Below are positions 7,217 through 16,270 of a stretch of DNA of 64,000 nucleotides, one piece after another. The position numbers and the translations under genes were made by a program. The first letter of the stretch is position 1. Each line of letters opens with the position of its first letter. The stretch lies in assembly GCF_000430785.1 (NCBI RefSeq), contig NZ_AUMR01000029.1, positions 19,614-83,613 of the forward strand, in the 5' to 3' direction. The stretch is from Ectobacillus panaciterrae DSM 19096 (GTDB lineage Bacteria > Bacillota > Bacilli > Bacillales > Bacillaceae_G). The notes under the pieces are model-generated. The model was not told the origin of the DNA. It saw only the letters and a program-made list of their open reading frames with translations, and ran no database searches.

Positions 7217-9052
7217 ATGGAAAATCGACCAGGAATAAATTACACAACACTATTTTTAGCAATTGTAATTTTAAAAATCATGTTGGTTCGTTTTGTTATA
7301 TTTCACAAAGTCGAAATTTATCATACATTTATAGCGGAAATAGGTTTTGTTTTGATAGTAGGAGTTCTTATAGAAAGTTTACCTCGTATCATGAGGAAAA
7401 TAGGGGTTCTAACTGCAAACTTTATGTTCTCGTTAATCCTTTTTTCTACATTGATATACAATGATTTTTACGGAACGATTCCAACGTATCAATCATTAGC
7501 GCATGTTGGACAATTGGGAGCAATATTTGAAACTATAAAAGCGTTCTTTAACCCTATATACTTTACGTTATTTTTGGATATTTTTGTACTCATTATTATG
7601 ATGGTTATGAATAAAGAGTTGTTTATGCCGAAATTCAAAATGAAAAGATTGTATCAATACACTCTATTAATGTGTTCTTTGTTATTAATATTTGGAAATA
7701 CCTATATTGTACATAGCGAGGATATAAAAAACGAAAAGGTGTTAGTTGAGAAAATGGGCATATCAAATTACCAATTATACAGTGCAATAAAAACTCATAC
7801 GAAAGAGACAGTTGAAGTATCTTCGTTCACAAATGAAAAAGTAAATGGAATTAAAGGCTTAGACAAAGCATATCCAAAGAAATGGCTGGGGATTGCGAAA
7901 AACAAAAACCTTATTATCCTCCAACTTGAATCATTTGAAAATGCACTTGTCGGGTTGAAGATTGATGGCATAGAAATAACGCCTAACTTAAATAAATTGG
8001 CAAAAGAAAATCTATACTTTCCAAACTTTTACCAACAAGTAGGTATTGGAAATACATCGGATGCGGAATTTGCGGTAAATACCTCTCTTTATCCATTTGG
8101 ACCAAACGCTATGGCTGATACATTTGGCAACCGGGATATACCGAGTTTACCAAAGTTACTTTCTAAATTCGGTTACAGGAGCGCAACTTTTCATACAAAT
8201 GATATTACATTTTGGAATCGTGATGAAATGTATCCTATGGCATTAGGGTTTGAAAAAGCATACGACAAAAAGTTTTTTGGAGATAAGGATCCTATTGCAT
8301 TTGGTTCAAATGATGAAATTTTATATGCCAAAACGTTGGAAGAATTATCAAAATATCAAAAGGAAGGAAAAAGGTTTTATGCTCAATTAATTTCTATGTC
8401 AAGTCACAGTCCTTTTATTATCCCTGTTGAAAAACAGAAGTTGCGAATTGGTAGAAAGTATGATGGAACAATGTTTGGTGATTATGTAAAAGCAGCTCAT
8501 TATGCTGATTTTGCATTAGGACAATTTATATCGGGTCTTAAGGAAAAGGGATTATGGGATACATCATTATTTGTCATATACGGAGATCATTCGGGTGTTC
8601 AATCAACAAAAGAAATAGATATGAAATTGATGAAGGAAGCGTTCGGAAGAGAACGGTTACCGCACGAAAAATTCAATGTACCATTAGTAATTGTTTCCCC
8701 GTGGAATAAAGAAGGACAAATTATAGATATAGTAGGCAGTCAGGTCGATATCTTCCCTACAGTGGCAAATTTATTAGGTGTAAGTGCAGACGGGCAAACA
8801 TACATGGGACAAGACTTGGTTAATTCAAAGAGTAACACTGTAGGGATTCGTTTTTACTTACCTACAGGTTCATTTATCAATAATGATGTAGTGTTTATTC
8901 CCGGTACAAAATTTGAGGATGGAACGGCATATTCACTCAAAACAAAAAGAAAAGTGCAACACAGTTTGTATAAAGCTGAATATGACAAAGTAATTAACTT
9001 GTACGATTTATCAGATAAATACGTTGAAACAATTCCACTATCAAAAAAATAA
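7217..9052 (+). CDS. LtaS-like phosphoglycerol transferase (lipoteichoic acid synthase family)
   Basis: From ATG 7217 the product is 611 residues: five predicted membrane helices in the first ~165 residues, then an extracellular sulfatase-like domain. The active site is visible: Glu in LQLESFEN, the nucleophile Thr (about residue 280) in GNTSDAEF, a His in TFHTND and Asp-His in YGDHSG. These enzymes use phosphatidylglycerol to build or prime glycerolphosphate chains. ATG 7217 is preferred over the longer frame from 7049 because GGAGG sits 6 nt upstream and the longer N-terminus is not membrane-like. It could be LtaS, YfnI, YvgJ or YqgS type; sequence alone does not decide. Confidence 0.88.
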   Translation: MENRPGINYTTLFLAIVILKIMLVRFVIFHKVEIYHTFIAEIGFVLIVGVLIESLPRIMRKIGVLTANFMFSLILFSTLIYNDFYGTIPTYQSLAHVGQLGAIFETIKAFFNPIYFTLFLDIFVLIIMMVMNKELFMPKFKMKRLYQYTLLMCSLLLIFGNTYIVHSEDIKNEKVLVEKMGISNYQLYSAIKTHTKETVEVSSFTNEKVNGIKGLDKAYPKKWLGIAKNKNLIILQLESFENALVGLKIDGIEITPNLNKLAKENLYFPNFYQQVGIGNTSDAEFAVNTSLYPFGPNAMADTFGNRDIPSLPKLLSKFGYRSATFHTNDITFWNRDEMYPMALGFEKAYDKKFFGDKDPIAFGSNDEILYAKTLEELSKYQKEGKRFYAQLISMSSHSPFIIPVEKQKLRIGRKYDGTMFGDYVKAAHYADFALGQFISGLKEKGLWDTSLFVIYGDHSGVQSTKEIDMKLMKEAFGRERLPHEKFNVPLVIVSPWNKEGQIIDIVGSQVDIFPTVANLLGVSADGQTYMGQDLVNSKSNTVGIRFYLPTGSFINNDVVFIPGTKFEDGTAYSLKTKRKVQHSLYKAEYDKVINLYDLSDKYVETIPLSKK

Positions 9053-9319
9053 TATAAATTACTTAAAGGAACGGAAGGATTGACGCTTTTGCAGGCTATA
9101 CTAGCTGTCAGCGAACGAGCCGTATCAGTTCCTCATTAGTATATCGGTCGTTCGGCGACGTAAACGTAGCCAGCAAAAATGCGGAATGCAAGGGGAAAGC
9201 GTGGAGATTTTTCAGCGGAGCGTTTTGAACAATACTACCGTCTACAGGAGTATTTTAATTGTTATTGGGACAATGTAATTACTGGATGAAACAACTTTAA
9301 CGAAAAGGAGTAAGGAACA
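9053..9319 (+). other. Gap with possible coding remnant
   Basis: The forward frame AERFEQYYRLQEYFNCYWDN ends at a TGA near 9288 and looks protein-like, but has no ribosome site and is preceded by stops. The stretch also holds the malic enzyme promoter. No terminator for the LtaS-like gene was found. Confidence 0.25.
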
Positions 9320-9322
9320 TTG

Positions 9323-11032
9323 ATGCGTAATTTCAAAGTACAACCAGAGGGAATTATTGAAACCAGCGCAAGAGGGGCTGAAGTATTGAAGACCCCTCAA
9401 CTCAATAAAGGTTTGGCTTTTACTTCTGAGGAGCGGCGTGAACTGTGTCTCCGAGGGTTGCTTCCTCCAACTGTTCTTACCATTGAACAGCAAGCTGAAC
9501 GAGCCTATCAACAATTTTCTAATCAGCCCACGGATGTGTTAAAAAATGTATACTTAGCGGCTCTTCGCGACAGGAACGAAGTGTTGTTCTATCGACTGGT
9601 TTCCGAGCATTTAAGTGAAATGTTGCCCATTATCTATACCCCAACAGTCGGTCAAGCAATTGAGCACTACAGCCATCTTTATCGCCGTCCTGTTGGAGTT
9701 TATCTATCCATCGACGATCCAGACAGCATTGAGGAAGCATTCACTAACTTCGGTGCTCATGCTGACGAAATTGACCTCATCGTAGCCACTGACGGTGAAC
9801 GTATTTTGGGCATCGGAGACTGGGGTGTGGGCGGTATTGACATTGCATTAGGTAAGCTCGCTGTATATACGGTTGCAGGCGGCGTTGACCCTCGCCGGGT
9901 GATTCCAGTCATTTTAGATGTAGGCACGAATCGAGAAGAATTGCTGAATGATCCGCTTTACGTCGGAATTCGCCATCCACGGATTCATGGTGAACAGTAT
10001 AATGCGTTCATCGATAGGTATGTCCGTACCACACGGAAGATGTTTCCGAATGCCCTCCTTCATTGGGAAGACTTTGCACAGCCAAATGCCAGACCAATCC
10101 TTGAAAGATATAAGGATGAGATCTGTACATTTAATGACGACATCCAGGGAACTGGTGCGGTTTCACTGGCGGTTGTCTTGTCAGCTGTGCGTGCTTCAGG
10201 AATTCCTTTGTCGGAACATCGCATCGTTGTATTTGGCGCAGGGACTGCCGGTATCGGTGTTGCGGAACAAATTCGCAATGAGATGGTACGCGGGGGAATT
10301 TCCCAAGAGGAGGCAAACAGTAGGTTTTGGGGGATCGATCGACCGGGGCTGTTGCTTCAAACTACAGAAGATCTTCGTGATTTTCAAAAGCCTTTTGCAC
10401 GTCCAGTAAAGGAAGTAGAAGACTGGAATAAAGATGTCAAGGGTAAAATTAACTTTCTAGAGGTGGTCCAGCGAGTACATCCCACCATTCTTATCGGGAC
10501 TTCGACGGTTGGAGGAGCGTTTACGGAGGAAATTGTCAAAGCGATGGCTGCACACACAGATCGCCCCATCATTTTGCCTCTCTCCAATCCCACGGATAAG
10601 TCCGAAGCAAAGCCATCCGATCTCATAGAATGGACAGATGGGAAAGCCTTGGTTGCTACCGGAAGTCCGTTTGAACCGGTCCATTACAAAGGGGTAACAT
10701 ACATCATTGGGCAAGCCAATAACGCCTTTGTATTCCCTGGAATTGGACTCGGCACGATTGTGTCGCGGGCAGAGCGAGTAACCGACGGCATGCTCGTTGC
10801 TGCTGCAAAAGCTGTGGCGGGGATGGTTGACATCAGCGCGCCAGGTGCACCACTGCTTCCCAAGATTGAAAATCTGCGGATCACTTCAGCAGCGGTCGCT
10901 ATTGAAGTGGTAAAGTCTGCCGTTTCTGAAGGCGTAGCAAAAGCGAAAATCAATGACATTGAGCAAGCCGTACACGAAGCGATATGGCAGCCTGAATATG
11001 GACGTGTAAAGGCAGTACAGCATTTTTCATGA
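9323..11032 (+). CDS. maeA: NAD-dependent malic enzyme (oxaloacetate-decarboxylating)
   Basis: The 569-residue enzyme converts malate to pyruvate and CO2 with NAD. The length and order match the large SfcA/MaeA type: N-terminal malic domain with RGLLPPTV and [25 protein letters not shown], the metal site in [11 protein letters not shown], then the Rossmann motif [11 protein letters not shown] and C-terminal [10 protein letters not shown]. The frame could begin at TTG 9320, but ATG 9323 fits the AAGGA site better. It stands alone in the cytosolic carbon metabolism context, with no malate transporter or two-component genes adjacent. Confidence 0.95.
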   Translation: MRNFKVQPEGIIETSARGAEVLKTPQLNKGLAFTSEERRELCLRGLLPPTVLTIEQQAERAYQQFSNQPTDVLKNVYLAALRDRNEVLFYRLVSEHLSEMLPIIYTPTVGQAIEHYSHLYRRPVGVYLSIDDPDSIEEAFTNFGAHADEIDLIVATDGERILGIGDWGVGGIDIALGKLAVYTVAGGVDPRRVIPVILDVGTNREELLNDPLYVGIRHPRIHGEQYNAFIDRYVRTTRKMFPNALLHWEDFAQPNARPILERYKDEICTFNDDIQGTGAVSLAVVLSAVRASGIPLSEHRIVVFGAGTAGIGVAEQIRNEMVRGGISQEEANSRFWGIDRPGLLLQTTEDLRDFQKPFARPVKEVEDWNKDVKGKINFLEVVQRVHPTILIGTSTVGGAFTEEIVKAMAAHTDRPIILPLSNPTDKSEAKPSDLIEWTDGKALVATGSPFEPVHYKGVTYIIGQANNAFVFPGIGLGTIVSRAERVTDGMLVAAAKAVAGMVDISAPGAPLLPKIENLRITSAAVAIEVVKSAVSEGVAKAKINDIEQAVHEAIWQPEYGRVKAVQHFS

Positions 11033-11311
11033 GAGTGGGGCAGGGTCTGCACTCTGCGCAGCTAAACGGAGACATACATAAATTGCAGAAATATAATGCT
11101 ACCTGTTCCTAAATTTTCACAGTTAAATAATATGGTTGTAGGTTGTCTGATAGTTAAAAAAATAAAGAGCATGCACATGAAAATCAGATAAAATATAACT
11201 ATATGAATAAAATAAAAAACTAGTATAAACCCGTGATTTTTATCATTTAAGTTAAAATTAATTATATTAAGATATCAATCCATTCAACGTGCGGAGGTTC
11301 ATGCATAGGCA
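11033..11311. other. AT-rich intergenic region
   Basis: No gene is apparent. It contains several AATTAATTATATTAAG-like AT tracts. A GCGGAGG ribosome-like site at about 11291 precedes a 28-codon frame from ATG 11301 that overlaps the nuclease remnant in another frame. That frame may mark the position of the lost N-terminus. Confidence 0.35.
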
Positions 11312-12157
11312 GAGCAAAGGCGAGGGAAACCTCGTCTCGGATGGTTATATGATGCTCCCATGTCTTCGCAAGAGGCTTATTTTTTGAAAAAACTCAGCAA
11401 CTTACCAATGTATTTGGGTGACATGTTGCATAAATCCATTTATACATTACTATCACATTATCGCTTTAAAGAGCTGCCGCCTATCGAAACCATCGAAAAG
11501 CACATTCGTAACAGACTTAATCAATCATATAGGTATTCCCGCGACAAACAACTCTGGCATCAAAAACCCAAAGAGATCCCATTATTGCGGGAACTGGTAT
11601 ATGGGGAAGAGATTGGCAGAGAAACCATTGAAGATATGATTCATCGTTTACAACAATGCTTAGGGAACTTGTACGAAAGCAGAAGCTTCCAGGATGCGAT
11701 GTATGGAAATCATATTAACTTATATGAATCAGAGCAATTTCATGCCTTCCGATTCAATGAAATTAAGATATATGTGGTAATGGACTTGTTGTACCAAGAT
11801 GAAAAAAGAGATAAATGGATCATTGTGGACTGGAAAACAGGCAGGGAGAGCATGGAAGACCGAAATCAATTAGCTTTGTATTCGTTATATTTGCATGAGA
11901 AGGATAACATTCCTCATCATAAAATAAAGGTACGAAATGAATATCTTGCGAGCGGAGAACAACGAGAAAACAGTATTCAAACCAATGACTTAGACCAAGT
12001 GAATGAAATTATGCTAATGAGCATAATTCAGATGCTACAATATATGGAAGATGTAAAACGAAATAAACCTGTATCAATTAATCTATTTGAAAAGTCGGAA
12101 CATCCGAAAAAATGTAGCATGTGTAATTTCAGAAGCATGTGTGAAAGAGATATTTAA
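11312..12157 (+). pseudogene. PD-(D/E)XK nuclease family protein, 5'-truncated
   Basis: The intact ATG frame is 11360-12157 (265 aa), but the reading frame stays open upstream to a TAG at 11306 and includes GWLYDAP, which I take as family sequence. Nuclease motifs are visible: VVMDLLYQ (motif II Asp), IIVDWKTGRES (D...K, the catalytic core) and a C-terminal cluster CSMCNFRSMC. Cas4/AddB-type members need a fourth Cys in the N-terminal arm, usually near a CxRKYY-like segment; that arm is missing here. No adjacent cas genes exist. The protein is therefore probably a truncated remnant, although the ATG frame itself is intact. Confidence 0.7.
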
Positions 12158-12270
12158 GAAGAATATTAGGTGTAATCAAAGCGGTTCTTATGATTCGCAA
12201 AAAAATAGTTCTTCATTAATTTATTCTCCTATCGCAGAGCGGATGAGGATTTCATCAAGAAAAACTCCCC

Positions 12271-12305
12271 AAAAAGATACCTATACTAACGCTGGGTATC
12301 TTTTT
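12271..12305. terminator. Bidirectional terminator
   Basis: AAAAAGATACC (12271-12281) and GGTATCTTTTT (12295-12305) form a perfect 11-bp stem with A/T tracts on both sides. It separates the nuclease remnant from the convergent nitroreductase gene. Confidence 0.85.
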
Positions 12306-12317
12306 GAGAAGGAAGCT

Positions 12318-12980
12318 TCAAAAATCGGATTGGGCCAGTTTCTTGGAAAGTTCCAGATTCCAGAAAATCGTCTGCTCGACCGGTAATCGGACGGACGGAC
12401 GAGCTGGTGTAGCCGCCTTGCCGATAGCGACCAGCATGACCGGGACATACCGCGCCGGGACGCCAAACGCTTCGACGAATTTATCGGCGTCGTATCCGCC
12501 CAGCGGGCACGAATCGAGGCCTTTCGCTTTCGCAGCGAGCATGAGCTGCATCGCGGCCAGCGATGCGTTGCGGATCGCTTCATCGCGCGGAGCGGTCGGC
12601 ACGTTGGCATACGTGTATTCAATTTGGCCGACCAAGTTCGCCTTGACTTCCTCGGACAGCAGCCCGGCTTGCACGTCCGGTTCAAAGACGGCTTCAGCTT
12701 TTAGATTGGCCTGAAGGTCTCCCAGTATGGCGACGACGACAGAGGCCTCGACGACTTGCGTTTGGCTGTAAGCGATAGGCAGCAGCTTAGCTTTGGCCGT
12801 CTGGTCGGTGATGGCGAGAAACTTCCAATGCTGAAGATTCCAGGCCGACGGTGCGCTATTCGCAATCTCCAGAAGCTCCTTGATTTCCTGTTCGCTCAGT
12901 TTGTGTGCAGCGTCATAATGTTTGACGGAATGACGTTCCCGGACTACGGTGAAAAAGTCGGTTTGTACAGTGGATGACAT
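12318..12980 (-). CDS. Nitroreductase family FMN oxidoreductase
   Basis: The 220-residue protein has the FMN-binding start RERHSVKHYD, then SAPSAWNLQHWKFL (the SxxNxQPW-like loop) and a late LPVEQTIFWN. The mid segment AKGLDSCPLGGYDADKF is typical of NfsB/YfkO-like enzymes. It reduces nitro compounds or quinones with NAD(P)H in the cytoplasm. The ribosome site AAGGAG precedes ATG. Its coding sequence is clearly richer in G+C than the genes before 12.2 kb, a property shared with the next two genes and suggestive of transfer. Confidence 0.9.
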   Translation of the reverse strand: MSSTVQTDFFTVVRERHSVKHYDAAHKLSEQEIKELLEIANSAPSAWNLQHWKFLAITDQTAKAKLLPIAYSQTQVVEASVVVAILGDLQANLKAEAVFEPDVQAGLLSEEVKANLVGQIEYTYANVPTAPRDEAIRNASLAAMQLMLAAKAKGLDSCPLGGYDADKFVEAFGVPARYVPVMLVAIGKAATPARPSVRLPVEQTIFWNLELSKKLAQSDF

Positions 12981-13182
12981 TTCACAATCAACTCCTTAAT
13001 TATTTACTATATTTTCAGCAATGGACCCGCAGGTTTACACCTATCGAGGCTGATCTGCCATATTAAGTTTTTAAAATTAACTTCTGACAATTATGGTGCC
13101 CGCCATCTTTAAATTATCCTTGTCGTAATTAATGAGCGGTTGAATAATTAGCCGCAATGATGCATGTTTTCAGTCTGCCTCA

Positions 13183-14133
13183 TCATGCTTCTACACGGTC
13201 GGCATTATTCATTCGCCTCGTTGCTTTTTTTCGCCCCAAACGATTTGTTCCCATAACCCCTGTTATAATCAGCACCGAACCGATGATATGGTACACCGTA
13301 ATTTTTTCCCCGAGAAACATCGCCCCGGCCGCAATAGAGACGACGGTCGATAGGTTGGCGAATACGCTTATTTTTGACGCTTCTATTTTTGACAAGGCGT
13401 AGTTTGCTGTCAGTGCTGTGACGAGTGAGGACATCACTCCCAGGTAGAGGATCGACACGATAAAGGTACCGCTGGCGAGCGGTGCGAACAGGTAGTCGAG
13501 CGTCCCAGCGGTCACATGATCGGTGAGCGAAACAACCAGAAATGCGACGAATCCGATCCCCAACATCAAATAACTGATTTCCATAGGGCTAAAAATCCTC
13601 AAAAGTGACCGGGCCAAAACGCTGTATCCGGCAAAGGCCAGGCACGACAAGAATAACAAGAAAATTCCCGTCATGTTTGACAAATCGATGCTGCTTCCCT
13701 TCATCATAAAGATGAACACAACACCGAATACCGACAGGAAGGTCGACAGCTTCTGCAAGACGGTTGTCGCTTCCTTCAAAAATACGGAGGCCAGTAACAT
13801 CGTCAAGACCGGTGTGAAGGCGTACAAAATGCCGCCCTCGGCCGAGGTGGCGTGCTCCAGCCCAAACGTTTGCAGCGTGAAGAAGCCCAGCGGGTACATG
13901 GTTGCCAGCAGCAACGCTTTGTATAGCGGTTTGCCGCGGTATTTAAGTTTAATCCGGCCGAACGCAACCGGAATCGACATGGCCGCAAACGAAGCAGCAA
14001 AACGGTACGTCAGCGTGTCGATTGGAGGGGCGTGTTCGAGCGCCATTTTGGTAAACAAAAACGAAAATCCGATTATCGCCGCGTTCAACACGGCAGACAA
14101 ATAAGCAAGTTTCAGTCCTTTTTGGTTTGTCAT
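13183..14133 (-). CDS. EamA/DMT family transporter
   Basis: The 316-residue protein has ten predicted membrane helices arranged as two EamA repeats (about 10-140 and 155-300), with typical features such as FLFTKMALEHAPP and a second-half ALSKIEASKISVFANLSTVV. These transporters export small metabolites, often amino acids. The divergent gene at 14326 encodes a MocR-type regulator, so this is likely its target. The C-terminal tail is basic. The ribosome site is GAGGAAG. G+C content is high, as in the neighbours. Confidence 0.9.
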   Translation of the reverse strand: MTNQKGLKLAYLSAVLNAAIIGFSFLFTKMALEHAPPIDTLTYRFAASFAAMSIPVAFGRIKLKYRGKPLYKALLLATMYPLGFFTLQTFGLEHATSAEGGILYAFTPVLTMLLASVFLKEATTVLQKLSTFLSVFGVVFIFMMKGSSIDLSNMTGIFLLFLSCLAFAGYSVLARSLLRIFSPMEISYLMLGIGFVAFLVVSLTDHVTAGTLDYLFAPLASGTFIVSILYLGVMSSLVTALTANYALSKIEASKISVFANLSTVVSIAAGAMFLGEKITVYHIIGSVLIITGVMGTNRLGRKKATRRMNNADRVEA

Positions 14134-14325
14134 TGTATCTTCCTCTCTGCAACAGCCGGGATCATGTTCGCGAACGTCTTATCCCTTACATGAAAAAGGT
14201 ACGACAAAATGCTGATCTGAACAATGCCTTTTTGCCAAAAGTGTATCGATACAGTTGGCGAGGTCAGGTATAATGAGTAGAGAAACGTGATAGACTCGTG
14301 AAAACCGAACAGGGGGGAGAGCGGC
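14134..14325. promoter_or_regulatory. Divergent promoter region between EamA and MocR genes
   Basis: The region contains a -10-like TATAAT at about 14269-14274 on the forward strand. A palindrome GTATCGATAC at about 14237-14246 is a candidate operator half for the MocR protein. The -35 box is not clear. The GTG start of the regulator has a GGGGGGAG ribosome site. Confidence 0.4.
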
Positions 14326-15669
14326 GTGAAAAAATATTTGTCTATTCTTTCCGATATGGAACAAAAAATCATGGAAGGGCAATACAGTCCGGGCCAAAAG
14401 CTGCCTTCCGTCCGCAGCGCTGCGAAGTTGTACGGATGCAGCATCAGCACGATCACACGGGCATACGCAGAACTGGAGAAGCGCCACGCGATTTATTCGA
14501 TCGCGCAAAGCGGCTTTTATGTGGTCGGAAAGCCGGGAGATTGGCGTGACAACAAGGAAAGCGGAATGATCGATTTTGCTTCGGCGTCGCCGGATTTGAA
14601 CGTGTTTCCATATTTGGACTTCCAGCATTGCTTGAACAAAGCGATCGATACATACAAATACCACTTGTTTACATACGGTGATTCGCAAGGGCTGGAAAGG
14701 CTGCGCCAAACACTCGTTTCCCATTTGGCCAACAGTCAGGTGTTTGCAAAAGCGGAGCGGATTGTCGTCACTTCGGGTGTCCAGCAGGCGCTGGAAATTT
14801 TGGCGAAAATGCCATTTCCGAACGGGAATGCGGCCATCTTGGTCGAACAGCCGAGCTACGATATGTATTTGCGCTTTCTTGAGGCGGAGGGCATACCGGT
14901 TTGCGGAATCGCTCGTACGGCAGCAGGTATTGATTTGCGGGAATTGGAGGAGAAGTTCAAAAGCGGCGGAATCAAATTTTTTTACACGATGTCGAGATAC
15001 CACAATCCGCTGGGCACCTCGTATAGCGCGGAGGAGAGGAAGGCAATCGCCGGTTTAGCCAGCAAATACAACGTGTACATCCTGGAGGACGATTACATGG
15101 CCGACTTGGGCGAAGACCGGTGTTTCGACCCGATTCATGCTTACGACAGAACTGCGCACGTCATTTATTTGAAAAGCTTTTCGAAAATCATTTTCCCAGG
15201 TTTGCGGTTGGGAGTCGCCGTTTTGCCGGAACGGTTGCTGGAGACGTTCCGCACATTCAAAAGATCCGCCGACACCTCGCTTTTGTCCCAGGCGGCGCTC
15301 GAAGTGTACATTAAAAACGGCATGTACGAGCGGCACAAGCACAAAATATACAGCCAATACGCGGCGCGAATGCGCGCGCTGAACGAGGCGGTGCAGCGGT
15401 ACAACGATGCAGGAGTGATTAAGGTATCGGACGTCAAATCAGGTGTCTATATGCAGTTTAAGCTGCCGCAACCGGTCAACATGGAGCGTCTAATGAAACG
15501 GCTTGCGGCGAGGAATGTCAGCATCGTACCCGGAAAAGGCTTCTATTTGTCGGATTACCTGGAGCGGGAGAAGTTTTTGCGGATCAGTATTTCCCGGGCG
15601 CAGCTAGGGCAAATCGATGAGGGGGTCAAGGCGATAGTTGAGGAAGTGGAGCAGTGCAGCAGGTTGTAG
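14326..15669 (+). CDS. MocR/GntR-type PLP-dependent transcriptional regulator
   Basis: The 447-residue protein starts at GTG with a winged-helix domain (about 1-75; LPSVRSAAKLYGCSISTITR) followed by a type I aminotransferase-fold domain. The PLP site is visible as YLKSFSKIIFPGLRLG, where Lys forms the Schiff base, with NPLGT for the carboxylate side. MocR proteins sense PLP or amino acids and usually control a divergent neighbour; here that is the EamA transporter gene. It is unlikely to be a metabolic aminotransferase because of the DNA-binding domain. High G+C matches the other two genes of this block. Confidence 0.9.
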   Translation: MKKYLSILSDMEQKIMEGQYSPGQKLPSVRSAAKLYGCSISTITRAYAELEKRHAIYSIAQSGFYVVGKPGDWRDNKESGMIDFASASPDLNVFPYLDFQHCLNKAIDTYKYHLFTYGDSQGLERLRQTLVSHLANSQVFAKAERIVVTSGVQQALEILAKMPFPNGNAAILVEQPSYDMYLRFLEAEGIPVCGIARTAAGIDLRELEEKFKSGGIKFFYTMSRYHNPLGTSYSAEERKAIAGLASKYNVYILEDDYMADLGEDRCFDPIHAYDRTAHVIYLKSFSKIIFPGLRLGVAVLPERLLETFRTFKRSADTSLLSQAALEVYIKNGMYERHKHKIYSQYAARMRALNEAVQRYNDAGVIKVSDVKSGVYMQFKLPQPVNMERLMKRLAARNVSIVPGKGFYLSDYLEREKFLRISISRAQLGQIDEGVKAIVEEVEQCSRL

Positions 15670-15856
15670 TATTGCGAATCGATACGCTGCCGAATCCGAT
15701 GCGGATTAAACTTTTGACGTCTTGGTTGGATATTTACTTTAAAGGAGCAGGAAGTTGTTGTTTTTCGCGCATTAATTTTACTTTATATGGAAAAATACGT
15801 TAGTGGATATACGATTTGAATGTTCTATCTTTGAGAGTATGAAAGGAGAGTAGTAT

Positions 15857-16126
15857 ATGGAAAAAATTGAAGTAGGCGAAATTTTCACCCTTAGTGATGA
15901 GAGTGATCATGAGCAGGAAGTTGAAGTGCTGGGAACGATGAATGTCGAAGGAGCAGAATACGTTGCTGTCGGCTTTGTAGAAGACATTCAAAAGGAAACA
16001 GATGAAGACATTGATATTTTCTTTTTAAGAGTAGAGCATGATGGTGAATTGTCATACATTGAGAGTGACAAGGAGTTTGAAAAAGTGTCTGCTGCGTTTG
16101 AGGGAATTATGGACGAGCAAGATTGA
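15857..16126 (+). CDS. DUF1292 family acidic protein
   Basis: The 89-residue acidic protein begins MEKIEVGEIFTLSDESD and contains VEVLGTMNVEGAEYVAVGF and FFLRVEHDGE. This pattern matches DUF1292 proteins (YrzB-like), common in Bacilli and of unknown function. The ribosome site AAAGGAGAG is strong. It is monocistronic with a good terminator. Confidence 0.85.
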   Translation: MEKIEVGEIFTLSDESDHEQEVEVLGTMNVEGAEYVAVGFVEDIQKETDEDIDIFFLRVEHDGELSYIESDKEFEKVSAAFEGIMDEQD

Positions 16127-16141
16127 TATTGGTTGGACACA

Positions 16142-16174
16142 AGAGAGGGGGATAAAAATCCCCCTTCTCTTTGT
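16142..16174 (+). terminator. Terminator of the DUF1292 gene
   Basis: AGAGAGGGGGA pairs with TCCCCCTTCTCT (one bulge) around TAAAAA, followed by TTTG. Confidence 0.8.
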
Positions 16175-16270
16175 ATTAAAAAAATATTTCCAATGAGTAA
16201 GTCTTTTTAGGAACAACAATGGAAGGAAACTTCACTTTACAAGTAACTAACGAATCAAAGGAGACTTTTA

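Noticed and set aside
14179..15003. 274-aa reverse ORF opposite the first MocR gene
   Set aside because: Shadow ORF produced by GC-rich codons of the real gene; no ribosome site or family features.
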